Shown here: positions 11,312 through 22,630 of the stretch, piece after piece
Numbering within the stretch: position 1 is the stretch's first letter
Layout: each line of letters starts with the position of its first letter
Assembly (NCBI GenBank): GCA_003667245.1
Contig: RCNN01000155.1
Span: 1-43,305, forward strand
From: Heterostelium multicystogenum
Lineage: Eukaryota > Evosea > Eumycetozoa > Acytosteliales > Acytosteliaceae
DNA length: 43,305 nucleotides
Reading direction: 5' to 3'
Notes under the pieces: generated by a model
The model's database searches: none
Told to the model about the DNA's origin: nothing
What the model saw: only the letters and a program-made list of their open reading frames with translations
Position numbers and translations under genes: made by a program

Positions 11312-14300
11312 CTAATTTTCTTGTGGATTGAACTCATTTAGCATTGGTGTTGATATAATTTGTGTCTGTAATAGATTAATAATGATGAGATAATTAAATT
11401 GAATGGTGATGATGGTTAGAAGTTCGTTCAATATTGAATCTCAATAATGGGAATGTACATTACCAAAATATTAGATCGTTTATGATCTTTTTGTTTGTGA
11501 GATATGCTAAGGAGTAGTTCGAGGAGTGGTAGGTCCCATATGTATTGGAAGTAGTTGATATCAAGTGAGTTGAAGTCGTCTTGTATTATCTTGAAGACAT
11601 TGGAGTAGAGCTGGCAGTTAACAGGGAGGAATTGACTGACAATAACTGCCTGCATCGAGAACTGAAGCTCTTGAAGACATTGAAGTATCCTAGGCGCCAG
11701 TTTGTCAATCATCTGGTCCAATGACAAATGACTATGATTGGGTTGTTGAGCTGTAGATGACGCCAGTGTAAAGAAAGAGGTCTCCATTGAGAGTCCTATT
11801 AGATAATATCTAAGAGCTTCTGTGTATCGTTTTACATCGAAATAGACATCGCCAATCGCACAGAAAGACCTGCCACGGTAGCCGTATTTTGATGTATGGC
11901 ATGGCTGCATTCCGATAGTATTGATTCGCAGCAGTGTATTCATCAGTATTTCAACATAGTCATTCGAGTTGAATTCATTCATAGATTGATTATTACTATT
12001 CCTATTAAAGATGAATTACAACAACACGTTTGTTAGAATGTATCTCAGTGACGTGACACACACTAGATGAGTCAACTTAACAAGTATTCGATACTAAAGT
12101 AGACAGTTCACCATAGAACTCCAAGTTGATTTCATTATGTATCTGTTAGATTAAAGTTAGATTTATAAATAGATAATGATGGGCTATATGTTTGATCAGA
12201 CATACATTATTCTTTCTATGGTTTCTAAATATATATCCAATGATAACATCTACTATTAGGTCTAGCAATTCTATATTGTTGATGCAGTTGAGTATTCCGT
12301 ATTTGGTATTGCTGGCAATGAAGTTTAAACCTCCAGTGACGATTGGCTGGTCATTGGAAATCAACTGTGCGCCACTATAAATAACTAGGGTTGTGTAACC
12401 AAAGTAGTTTGTTTCCAATCAACTTTGACATAAACGATTGGAATGCATTGATAATATCTTGAGCTAATTTGGTTACATCTATGTCTAGAGTATTTAGTTA
12501 GTATTGTAGATGCCGTCGGAGGTAATTGAAGTGTAGGATATTGTTACAACTTACCCATGATCTCGAGCGAAGATGTATTAGTTTGCTTTACTGTAGCATA
12601 GAGATCGTATTGGTTAAGCAAGGTTGCAAGTTGTCCAAGTGATTGTACCAGCATGATTAGTTTGTATTCAGCAGCGTTGCTCGATTGTTGTTGTTTATCA
12701 TTCTGTAGCATTAGGTTGCATATTGACTGTAGCTGGAGATACTGCTTTTCTATTGAGTAGTAACACATAGTATTGTTATCAAAATTGAGTAGTCTGGAAG
12801 TTGCTGCTGTTGTATATTTGAGTTTGAGTTTAATATGGTTGTAAATTTATCGAGAAAGACTTGATCGACTCTGATCTCACTCTGTGGACTATCCTCACTG
12901 TTTCCAGCTTTGTCCAATAGTTGTATCAGTAGTTTAAGATATTCAATTGATTTGCTACAGCTTCTTGGTGCATTGACGGTGGAAATAGAAGCCGTAGTGT
13001 TGTTGAATCTATCTAGAATAGTCGTTGCAGACTTGAAATTTAGAGTTGGCTATCAAGTGACATGCTTTCTTATATATAATATTATCGATTTGGTCGTTGC
13101 TAAATGAGTATTTATCTTTGAGTACTGATTTCAAATGTTCTAGTCTTTCGATATTATCCTCCTCCACCATGAACTCATTATATACACTGACAATTGTTTG
13201 ACTAATACTATCGTCCCTCAGTCTGTTGCTTCTTACTAGTATTTCCACCGTTTATAGATGTCGTTCCATTTACTTCAACATCGTGCTTTCGCTTCTTTAT
13301 AATACTGCTAACATCTTCATCTACAACCGTTATCATTGACGGCACTAAAGTCGTGAGTCATGCAATTAGTCTTTCGATCTTCTAGAATAACAAATCGCTG
13401 CCTTACAATTTTGATTTGAACTGGGTCCAATATATACTAGATCGATCCAATAGAGAATTTCCAAATTTGTTCAGGGTAAACTTCAACCTGCTATAATAGA
13501 GGGACTTGTCCTTGTTTGAATCGATGTCCTTTACAATAGACTCGACTGTTTTGAAATAGATAGTTAACCATATCATTTTTGCTGAATCTGCTCAGGTCAA
13601 TCGAGTAATATACTAAAGAAAAGCAATTAGTCCATAAATTCAAATCGTTTCCTTCTTTCGAGTCTTACTGTTGTTTAAAGTTGATTTCAATAGATTCAAA
13701 ACAATATATTGAATCTCTAGTTTCTGCTGGTATGGTTGGGTCTTGAGTTAGATTCATTCTGAAACTCCAGTCCAAGCTGTAGTTGCTGCTGTTTGATGGT
13801 AGTATGTCCTGATATAGAAGATCCAAGAGCATACTGTAGTCTGCAAGTGCGAGTGATATCTCGACTTGGGTCGGCAGCGAGTCACTCAATACCACCATTT
13901 GCTGTACCATGTTCTCTTTTGAAGATGGATCATTCTCTTGATACACCTCTACGAGTTGATAGCCAACAAGAATGAATCAATTCTATGCTTTTCCGGAAAT
14001 CTATTTGAGCAAGGATAACTTTAGTTTAAAACAGCTCAGGTTAATGTGAAATGTATCAAGCGCATAGATACTTACGTAATATTGTTTTTGGAGATGATGG
14101 CAAGTGAATGTTCAAAGTATTGCTTTGCTTCTTGGTAGCTGTTGCGATAGAATGCAAGCTCGCCAAGTTCCATTGTAATATGAACCACACAACCGGCCAA
14201 CTCTTTCTCATTGACCACCTTTTTGCTCCAATTAATGAGATATTCGATTGATTTGGGTAGCACCTCGTCTAGTGGCGCTCCAGACTGTATGTTTGGGTGT

Positions 14301-14392
14301 TGCTGTTGCTGCTGCTGTTGTTCATGTTGGCTTGAGATAAATTGTGGTGGAGTTGGTGGAGGAGTTGATGGCGGGGTCGAAGGTATATCATT

Positions 14393-14425
<33 letters not shown>

Positions 14426-15149
14426 TTTGCTAGTTGTCTGTGACTGAAGAGATGGTGACAATGTAGATGAAGATGGCTGAGTTGCGAGGATATATTTCAA
14501 AGGTACACCTTTGATCACACTTCTTATCAACCATCGATGCAAGTAAGGTTCATAGGACCTCTGATAGCTAACAGCATGTCTTGCTGCTCCTCCATCACTG
14601 CCACCATGTTCAGTGTTACCATTACCATTTCCATTTTCATTACCATTACCATTACCGACACTGTTGCCGTTGCCATTCACTTCTTTATCTTTTGCAGTTG
14701 AACTGTTTGTGATTGATTCAAAGAGATGACTTAATAGGAGACGCTGGTATTTGATGGGTACAATTCTATCAAAGTCATCGAGTGTAAACTCAAGGGTAGT
14801 TATGACATCAAGTGCCAAATCAAGTAGCATATTGGAACGCTGAGTCTGCTGCGCTGCTATATACTTGTCATACTGCTTGAGGAATGTCTTTATAATCGAC
14901 TGGGAATCGGGATGGTTCGTCTTTTTCTCTTTCAAATCCAACACCTAGCCAGTCAAAGGTGCGGTTAATATAACATAGCAGGAGAGAAGAGAGTAGAGTG
15001 TACGATGCAACAGAAGAATACAGTATTATACATACATGTTTTTTCAAAGTGGATGGATTCAGCAGATACTCAATCCACTGATCGGTATAGTCTTCACCGA
15101 TTGCAAGTGCAATCGGTGACAAAATGGTTGGCATTCTATCACCCTTCAT
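11312..15149 (-). CDS. INTS8: Integrator complex subunit 8 (INTS8)
   Basis: INTS8 is a nuclear scaffold subunit of Integrator, the complex that cleaves snRNA and nascent mRNA and recruits PP2A. Exon 1 (15149-15036, 38 codons) has QWIEYLLNPSTLKKH, matching the WFEFLLEESLLEKH start of animal INTS8. Exon 2 (14944-14076) is followed by a GTAAGT donor and an acceptor at 14020/14019. The C-terminal exon carries GDVYFDVKRYTEALRYYL, QAVIVSQFLP and YFQYIWDLPLLELLLSI, which align with ADIYFATNQYSAALHYYL, QVAILCQFLR and YYDYIWDVTILEYLTYL of human INTS8 as I recall it. The last exon ends with TQIISTPMLNEFNPQEN and a stop at 11312. Insertions are Gln/Gly/Asn-rich. The middle (about 12400-13970) has at least six single-base frame shifts at two- to four-base homopolymers, so the gene is either poorly sequenced or decaying. 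The family call is firm. Confidence 0.88.
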
Positions 15150-15521
15150 TTTGTTGTGATGTCCTGTCCCCTATCTAAATATATATATCTAAACTAAACA
15201 ACACCAACTTTATTCTCATAATTAGTTTACAAAATAGAATATGGTTATAGGATCGATCGATTTTGTTTTTCTAGAACTAGAAATAAATATATTAAAGATA
15301 CTGCTAAGAAGTAGGATATGAAACTATTTTGGTAATCACAACTTCAATTTAAAATCAGGATATTGACGTATGAGATAATAGATATATTCCATTTTAAAAA
15401 TATATTAAAACTCTTTATTTCTAAACAACTTCAAATCTTTTATAGTCTAAAATAATCATAGTGTGTTTGTGAAACTAATAATAAATAAATACAATCTAAA
15501 TTTTCCTTGAATTTCATCGTC
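15150..15521. other. AT-rich spacer upstream of tRNA-Gly
   Basis: Promoter-side DNA shared by the start of INTS8 (minus) and the tRNA gene (plus). It is AT-rich, and I see no further gene, repeat or inserted element in it. Confidence 0.6.
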
Positions 15522-15592
15522 GCGTTGTTGGTCTAGTGGCAGAATTCTTGCCTTCCAAGCAGGAGACCCGGGTTCGATTCCCGGACAACGCA
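15522..15592 (+). tRNA. tRNA-Gly (anticodon UCC)
   Basis: A 71-nt cloverleaf. The acceptor stem GCGTTGT pairs fully with ACAACGC, with discriminator A at 15592. The A box is TGGTCTAGTGG. The anticodon stem CTTGC/GCAGG encloses loop CTTCCAA, giving anticodon TCC, which reads GGA. The T arm is CCGGG/CCCGG with GGTTCGATTCC as B box. No intron is present. A pol III-type T run (TTTTCTTT) follows directly. Confidence 0.96.
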
Positions 15593-15608
15593 TTTTCTTT
15601 AAAACTGG

Positions 15609-15620
15609 TCCGCATGCGGA
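15609..15620. repeat. 12-bp perfect palindrome downstream of tRNA-Gly
   Basis: TCCGCATGCGGA equals its own reverse complement and begins 17 bp past the tRNA end, between the tRNA and the inserted element. It is GC-rich in an AT-rich background. Its function is unknown. Confidence 0.6.
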
Positions 15621-15705
15621 ATGATCTAAAAAATCTTTGAGTATTCGAAGTTTGATACAATTTTTATAGAATCAAATCTTTCTAAAAATCCTTATGAAAT
15701 TAATC

Positions 15706-15717
15706 AAAGTTTAAAAA
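15706..15717 (+). repeat. Left target-site duplication of inserted element
   Basis: AAAGTTTAAAAA, repeated exactly at 16118-16129 after the poly(A) run. Direct repeats at both ends of a poly(A)-tailed segment are the mark of target-primed reverse transcription. Confidence 0.8.
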
Positions 15718-16117
15718 GCCCAAGGCAGAATAGCTGATGTGGTATGGTAGTCTGCTTGTGACGCCTTGGGTCGTGGGTTCGAATCCCGGGTTTTCCAGTT
15801 TTTCCCCATACACTTCCAGTGAACCCATGTACTTTCAAGTCTGTATGATACCATCCCGCCATGAAGAATATGTAAATTGACAAGCGAAGCCCTCAACTAC
15901 GTAAACCATTGGTGTACTCTTAAAATCTTCTGTCGCTTCGAAATACTTAACAGTCCACTGTTGAAACACCTTGCTCCAAAATAATAATAGGCAGTCATGC
16001 CTCTATAAAATGATGGTCATCACAACCGGCCTGTGGTTGTAAAAAAAAGAAATCTGTAGGCTTCTAAACCCTACCTTAAATAAACAACTGTATGGTTATA
16101 ACAAAAAAAAAAAAAAA
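15718..16117 (+). mobile_element. SINE-like, poly(A)-tailed retroposon with tRNA-like head
   Basis: A segment of about 400 bp, 125 bp downstream of tRNA-Gly. Its head has an A-box match (TAGCTGATGTGG, 15731-15742) and a B-box match (GGTTCGAATCC, 15776-15786) at tRNA-like spacing. GCCCAAGGC (15718-15726) can pair with GCCTTGGGT (15763-15771). The body is less AT-rich than its flanks and has no long open frame. AATAAA (16079-16084) precedes a run of 18 A (16103-16120), the end of which overlaps the 12-bp target duplication. The features fit a non-autonomous tRNA-derived SINE mobilised by a LINE-type enzyme. A processed pseudogene or 5'-truncated LINE end is possible because of the AATAAA. The acceptor stem does not close, so it is not a functional tRNA. 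Confidence 0.75.
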
Positions 16118-16129
16118 AAAGTTTAAAAA
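16118..16129 (+). repeat. Right target-site duplication of inserted element
   Basis: Exact copy of the AAAGTTTAAAAA at 15706-15717; its first three A overlap the end of the poly(A) tail. Confidence 0.8.
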
Positions 16130-16384
16130 TACTTCAGACAACACATTTAATCTGGGATATAGTAAAAATATATAAGAGGGTGGTGAAGTGATTCATATTT
16201 GATTACCCCCTCACTCTGTTATTACACTTAATTCACTTAACCTAATATATAAAAAAAATTTTAATTGATCCCCTTTAATAAACTAAGTTATTTGAAAATT
16301 GAAAAATAACACAAACACAAAACTTTTTTTAAATCATATCCTCTCATTCACCCAATAATACAAATTTTAGAATAAACTTGTAGA

Positions 16385-18093
16385 ATGTCAAAAAGAAAAC
16401 ACGAATTAAACAATGAAGCAGCACCATCTGATTTGAAAGATGATCATCAAGAATTGGTGGAATCAAACAAATATTCAGATTTAGACTTTGGTGATTGCAA
16501 TTCTTTGATAAACTTTTTGAAAATATACCATCTATATTAATCAGTTGATCACTGATGACCACAATGATCAATTGAGAGCAAGATGTGCAAAGCACATTAT
16601 AGACTACCACTATGATAAATATCCACAAAAATATGATGTTAAAGGATATGTCAGATTTCTCATTGATCTATTCTTTGATAAATCAATTGATGTATTCAAC
16701 AGTATAAAGAATCTCAAATTCTTTGAACACAAACCATCAATAACTTCACTTTACAATGGAATTATCAATGATAGAAGAGTATGTATAATAATAACGTGAA
16801 TGTTTATAACTTTTTTTGATCCATTATAGATCACTAATCATCATCATTAATACCAATGTACTTCGTAATAGTTTAATGATATGTATAAACAATTGAGTGA
16901 ATCAGATCTTGAACTATTCAAATACAGATTGGATACCTATCGCCAGTATTGTAGTTTTGATGACATAGATGATCTTATCAAATTCGAATACTCCAATATT
17001 CAATCGTTATTGATCGCAAACAATGTTGAACAAGAATATAGACAACAACAACAAAAACAAGAACCACAATCAACAATAACTCATTCAATATACCTGGAAT
17101 CAAATAGTAAATTTTCAGATATCTTGTTGGAAAGAATCATAACAAACATACTTCTAAGCTCAGATGAAGAACTATCTACTCCAGTCAATATCAGTGTAAG
17201 CAAAGGACGCATTGATAACTCGTTGGTTATTCAACTTGCGCTAGTATCTAAACAATTCTTCAAAGTAATTTCCAACATTCTCAACAAGCATCAATTTCTT
17301 TGGTACAAATCGTTCAATTTCGCCAATGAATATTGTCTCATCAAATCACCGCCTTTGTTCTTTTTTTATGAATCAATCAATTCGATTCCGTATGAAAAAG
17401 GACATGAAATATGCCATTCATTTGATGTCAAGAGTAGAATCATTTGCCATGGTATCAGATGAATATGATTATTCAACAGGTGGCAGTGTTCTTGATAGTT
17501 GCATATACGAAGACTTCATATCATCTGATGATATGAATTATCGAGAAGCCATAATATCAGATTCATACTTGATATATCCACCTCCAATGCCAAATCTTAA
17601 ACAAATCGATGTATCATTCTATGGATATGAGAAAAACTACAGTAATCTCTTGAAACGCATCATTTCAGACACACCCAATCAAGATGGACATGGAATTGAA
17701 CACTTTTCAATCCAACTTGAAAAAGATTCAAGCTATTACCCACTTCACAATGATATCTCGTATCTAGAACCGCTCATCAAACTTCACTCCAATACATTGA
17801 AGTTAATTCAAATTTTCTTTCGATCTTTGTACAGGTATAGCGAAGAGAAGGAGTCTGTGTATGAGACTTTGCAAGATTGTATTCCATTGATGAAACAATA
17901 TAACTATCTATTTGAAATAGAATCGATGGATTATAATGATTCTGATGATGAAGAAGCCGATGATTATCCATATAAAGATGTAGTTCAATATTTAAATGAA
18001 CAAGAACAGAGAATTGCCGCTTTAAAAAAATTCAGAATAAATGTCGAAATATTAAATATAGATATCCTCCTAAACCTTTTGATTAAGCACTAA
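16385..18093 (+). CDS. F-box-like dictyostelid protein, unrecognised family
   Basis: Starts at MSKRKHELNNEA and reads through a charged, alpha-helical N-terminal part with frame breaks near 16490 and 16550, an intron starting GTATGT at about 16782, and another break near 16875. The central part (about 17090-17370) has LLERIITNILL and LALVSKQFFKVISNIL, the pattern of the degenerate F-box-like segment in expanded dictyostelid families (a helix, then ALVSKxFF). The C-terminal part (about 17400-18093) has an acidic DDEEAD stretch and ends NIDILLNLLIKH. I see no clear LRR or FNIP repeats. A frame break near 17400 joins the two halves. A role as an SCF-type adaptor is only an inference from the F-box-like segment. 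Confidence 0.6.
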
Positions 18094-18209
18094 TAAGTTA
18101 GGCTAGGCTATTCATAAAATTATGTTTGGTTGTTGGTGATTTTGTATTTAATTTACATTGTTTACAATTAATTTTTTTCTTTTGGTTCAAAAGTGCAGAA
18201 ATATAGTGA

Positions 18210-19183
18210 TTACCTTTTGAGCATTGATTGTTGGATTGCATCATTAATATTCTTTTGGGTGAGAGGAAACTTGTCCTGCTCTAATAAAAAGCGGACAACA
18301 TCCAGATGTCCATTGGAGGCTGACCCAACCAGCCGCATAATACGTGAAACCTTCAGTGCGGTTTTCAAACAGGAATCTCACCACCTCTAGATGGCCATTG
18401 GCAGCAGACTCATCGAAGGCACTTGTAGTAAATGTCACATATGGTCGATTAAAATGTAGATATTTCACCAACTCCACATTTCCACTCACGGCCGCACGGT
18501 CATGTACATTGCTGTTGAAAAGTTGCTGTCCATACTTTACTTTTCTTTTTATGCAAATTCTTGATATCTCCTGATCAGACAATTCGAGTGCATTGATTGC
18601 CTTAGCCAATTCCAAATAGCCCAAATTAGCAGCTGAGCTTAAAATGAAATCCAAAGTCTCATATATAAAGGTATCAAACCTGTCCTCCTCAGTTAAACTA
18701 TTATTCTTTTTGCTTTTCTTATCTTTAGAAGTCGCAGTAACGGCAGTAGTTAACAGTTGGGCCTTTGGTGTATGAACCAATGCATCGATAATATACATTA
18801 TGATTGGTAAGTTTTGAGAAATCATTGCTTTGTCCAATACCATGTAGAATTCTATTCGACTATTATTAACTATTGACCTGTCTTGAATTGTAGTTTGGTA
18901 CTTCCTAATGAATAGCTCCTTAAATTGTTCGATATAATTATATATAAATCAATCGATTGAAGTCTAAAATCAATTCATTCCATTTCATTACTTTTCCTCT
19001 TTTACTATTGCTTCTATTTCTAGATATTATATCAACCTGATCGAATATTTTGTTAAATAGATATTTAGAATGAATTATTCTTTTAAACAATGAATCTATA
19101 TCTGTTGATTGTTTATTATTATTGGCATCCACTGCTACTTCTACTACTACTAGTCGTACTGTTACTACTTCCACTGTATTCAT
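18210..19183 (-). CDS. Ankyrin-type repeat protein of dictyostelid expansion
   Basis: The N-terminal part has SLFKRIIHSKYLFNKIFDQV, a common opening of the large dictyostelid ankyrin-like family (a KIFNNxxLFxxIF pattern). The C-terminal part has paired-helix units: AAVSGNVELVKYLHFNRP, SAANGHLEVVRFLFEN and, after a frame shift near 18335, SASNGHLDVVRFLLEQ, ending INDAIQQSMLKR with a stop at 18210. Another frame shift lies near 18945. The start at 19183 is the first ATG; a Ser-rich alternative frame overlaps it, so the first 25 codons are uncertain. The gene faces the F-box-like gene tail to tail across about 115 bp. The ligand is unknown. Confidence 0.75.
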
Positions 19184-19905
19184 TGCTATTGCTATTAAAA
19201 CAACATATATTGTTGTGTTGCATGTTCAAAGTTCAACTATAGTTGGTTTGATGCCAAAAAAAGATAATACAACCTATAAGATGATCATATGTTTATTTAA
19301 ATTATTGGGTCTTATATATGCAGTATAATTTAGAAAACAAATGGATCTGAGAATTTATTCTGAATAATAATATCAACAGATAAATCTACTAATGCAACTA
19401 AAATCATGATATTTTACATAATAGGCGACAAAGGCAAAGATATTCCAAAAAAATGTCAAAGGTAGTGGACTTTATAAAAAAGAGTTATTTGAAACTTACA
19501 AATTATTATTTGTTGGGTTCGTGTGTTTTAAGTAACATAGCTTGACAACAGAGTTGCTTTAAGTTTGTAATTTTCATAAAGTATGAGATAGATTGTATTA
19601 TCTTATACTGAGTAATGTAGAGTATAAAAAAATGTCCTTCAAGTCATGTCATGACATTACTTTTGAAACAACCCTTACCCTTACCCTTCATTAAAGTTCA
19701 ACAGCATATCTTCAGCGCCAATTTTTTACAAGAAATTTGGGAAGTATTTCATTTTTCCATTCATTCACCCCAAATCTGAGAATGTCATATTTTTATGTTT
19801 AACATACATTTGTAGCTTTCGGAAAGGAGATATTGGCTTCTGTTGTTTGATAGTAGGATCATTCAATAAATTGTCATTTCTGGTTGAGTAAACTGAACTG
19901 TAGAA
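19184..19905. other. Intergenic region between divergent ankyrin and PIF1 genes
   Basis: About 720 bp serving as 5' DNA for both genes. It holds a perfect 12-bp palindrome ATGTCATGACAT (19646-19657) and three tandem CCCTTA units (about 19672-19689). The open frame at 19122-19328 is not convincing. No RNA gene was seen. Confidence 0.5.
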
Positions 19906-22216
19906 ATGAGTAAATTCTTTAAATCAAATCAGAAGAATAGTAAACTGTCATCTTTGAATAATAATGCTGTGATTACAGATTACTTTACTGTTGCACCGAA
20001 GCCAACAAACAATAGTACAAGCAGCTACGTTAATAATACTCAAAACAATGCTATATCAAAGCTATCGCCTTTAGGCGAGAAACTAAAGAAACTACATCAG
20101 CTGGAAGAAGATGATCTTCTAGGTGATTTTAATACGACTTCTTCAACGTCAGCAACAACTACTGCAACTTCAAACACAGATAGGTCACCCAACAAGAAGA
20201 TAAAGCATGAGAATAATAGTTATCCATTTACTGATAGTAATAGTAATAGTAGTAGTAGTAGTAACAATACTAATAATATTTCGAATAATAACAATTATAC
20301 AACCACGACGACGACATCCCTAAACAATATTAATAATAATAATACAATGATAAACAAAGGTATTACAAGTAATAATACTATAAAAGTAATTAAAAAACAA
20401 CCTATATCTTCTACTTTGTTACCTTTGAGTAATGGATCAGGTGGATTTGTTAGTTCAGCAAGTTTATTGAATAATGGTAATAATGGAACTGCTAATTTAA
20501 TGTCGGGAATCGTCAGTAATAGTACAAGCAACTTGGGTGTGTATCAAGTGAATAAACAAATATCATCTCAGCCTGCTACTCAGTCAATATTCAAGCAAAT
20601 CAACAACTATTCAAGTGAATCGTTGGTATCGCATCGTCAAAATAACTCTCCAACTCCAACTTCAACAACATCAACGTCGTCACCAAAATATGGATTTTTA
20701 AAACTTAACTTCAAATCCTCTGAAACCGCAGCAACAACAACAACAACAGCAACAACCACAGTCACAACAGAAACCATACGTTCCATTTGGCTCTGGGCCT
20801 TTTAAGGTTCCAGGCATGGAGCCGAAATCATTGAAACGAAAGAGCAAGATCGACGAGGTTGTAATATCAGACTCACTAAGCGACGAACAGAGACGTGTTG
20901 TAGAGCTCGTTCTGGACGGAAACAGTCTGTTCTTTACTGGAAGTGCAGGAACTGGAAAATCATTTGTATTACGTGAGATTGTCAGTGCACTTCGTACTCT
21001 CTATGGCGACAATGTTCACGTCACTGCGTCGACAGGTATTGCAGCTTGCAACATTGGTGGTACCACACTGCATTCGTTTGCTGGAATCGGACTCGGTGAG
21101 AAGACAGCAATGGAATATATAAGATCGATAGCCAACAACGCGAAGAATCTGGCTCGTTGGCGACAAACTAAAGTGCTGATCATCGATGAGGTTTCAATGA
21201 TATCCAGCGAACTCCTTGATAAACTTGATTTGATTGGACGTGGGCTACGCAAGATCCCAAAGCCGTTCGGTGGCATTCAGGTGATTCTGGTGGGCGACTT
21301 TTGCCAGCTTCCACCGGTATCAAAGAATCGCGATAGCAATGAAGCATCGACTTTCTGCTTCAATGCAAACTGTTGGAGCTCCCTTGTCGACTTTTCAATC
21401 CTCCTCACCAAAGTATATCGCCAGAAAGATAACCAATTTGTAAATATTTTAAATCAACTTCGATTTGGAACCATCGATGAAAAAGGAATGGAAGTTCTAA
21501 ACAAATGTGTAAATAACAAAATACAATCAGAAGACGGAATTATTCCAACCATTTTATGTAAGTAATGCTATCTCATTGATGCAGGACTACACTGGCTAAC
21601 ACACAACAATCTAGATCCTCATAGACATAAAGTGGAAATTGAAAATGAAAAGAAATTGAAAGAGTTGAGTACAGATGAAGTAGTTTTTGAAGCGGTCGAT
21701 GAAGGACCCGAACAGTACAGGGAGATGCTGAAGAACGTACAAGCACAGACCAGACTGACGCTCAAGATTGGTTCACAGGTTATTTTGCTAAAGAATTTGG
21801 ATTTCAGTTCGGAACTGGTCAATGGATCTCGTGGAGTGGTGATTGGTTTTACTGATATCGATGACTCTGGACGAGAAATGCCAGTCGTAAAGTTCACAAC
21901 AGGAATCACAAAGACTATTATGCCGGAAATGTGGAAGATTGAGATTGGTTCAGTCAAGGTTGCTTCACGAACACAGGTACCATTGGCACTGGCATGGGCG
22001 CTATCAATTCACAAATCTCAGGGTATGTCAATCGACCGTTTGATCATCGACCTCGAAGGTTCATTTGAGTATGGACAGGCCTATGTGGCGCTGAGTAGGG
22101 CGACCTCACTAGAAGGACTGCAACTCAAATCCAAGCTTTCTCAAAATCAACTCAAAGTTCACAAAGAAGTAATAGAATTTTATAAAAAAATGGAACAAGG
22201 AAATGATTCCAATTAA
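19906..22216 (+). CDS. pif1: PIF1 family 5'-3' DNA helicase
   Basis: Superfamily 1B helicase that unwinds DNA 5' to 3' in telomere, mitochondrial DNA and G-quadruplex maintenance. The N-terminus (MSKFFKSNQKNSKLSS) leads into about 260 low-complexity Asn/Ser/Thr/Gln residues. The helicase core starts at about 20860 with LSDEQRRVVELVLDG. It has Walker A GSAGTGKS (about 20940), TASTGIAACNIGGTTLHSFAG, Walker B VLIIDEVSM (about 21180), VGDFCQLPPV (about 21290) and, after the intron, ALSIHKSQGMSIDRLIIDLE and AYVALSRATSLEGL (about 22080). The intron at 21558-21614 (57 bp, GTAAGT..CTAG) splits a Tyr codon. One frame shift sits at GAAACC (20723-20725), where a Gln tract switches to Thr; the joined frame gives KPQQQ then PYVPFGSGPFKVPGMEPK. 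An AATAAA overlaps the stop. Confidence 0.95.
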
Positions 22217-22630
22217 TAAAATCTATGGTGTTGCTTTGTATTTTAGTTTTGAACAGGATTTGATCATTCATCTAGAATTTAGATTTATTTTTATAACAGT
22301 GTGTGGGGCATACCCGATATTTTTCAGAAATCGACAAAAAAATATTCAATTCAAAGAATCTAAACAGGTTCCAGTTTGGTGTGTGTAGGTTGTTTTTTTT
22401 GAAAATGAACTCGCATTCATTTTTTAAAAAAAGGAAAATTCTTTTAATCAAAATCATTTTGGGAATACTACAAGAGCCTCAATCATAGATAGTTTCCACA
22501 TGTGAAAACTATTGTCTTTATAAAAGATGGAAATGATCAGTAATGTATCTTCATTAATTTCAAACTATTCTATATAAATATATCTAAATATCTATCTATT
22601 TATACCTGAATTTTAAATAATCTATATAGA
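22217..22630. other. Intergenic spacer, PIF1 3' end to surface-protein promoter
   Basis: About 410 bp, AT-rich with T/A runs. It contains the near-palindrome listed separately. No gene is supported; the short frames here are not protein-like. Confidence 0.5.
22489..22512. promoter_or_regulatory. 24-bp near-palindrome centred on CACATGTG
   Basis: The halves ATAGTTTCCACA and TGTGAAAACTAT match as an inverted repeat with one mismatched pair. It lies about 120 bp upstream of the surface-protein start codon, so it could be a dimeric transcription-factor site (E-box-like core) or a small hairpin. The regulatory role is inference. Confidence 0.3.

Noticed and set aside
14211..14447. Plus-strand Cys-run ORF
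   Set aside because: Antisense of the CAG/CAA glutamine repeats in INTS8.
15776..15786. External B box of the tRNA-Gly gene, as described downstream of Dictyostelium tRNA genes
   Set aside because: It lies inside the segment bounded by target-site duplications and has an A box at tRNA spacing, so it came with the insertion.
15725..15800. Possible second tRNA gene
   Set aside because: A and B boxes fit, but the ends flanking them (GGCAGAA and GTTTTCC) do not pair and the T stem is imperfect. It is better read as the tRNA-like head of the inserted element.
15711..15896. Minus-strand ORF containing RDSNPRP
   Set aside because: This is the familiar antisense translation of a tRNA B box, not a protein gene.
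19672..19689. CCCTTA repeats as a telomere-like tract
   Set aside because: Only three units, interior to a gene-dense region, and not the AG-type sequence expected at dictyostelid telomeres.
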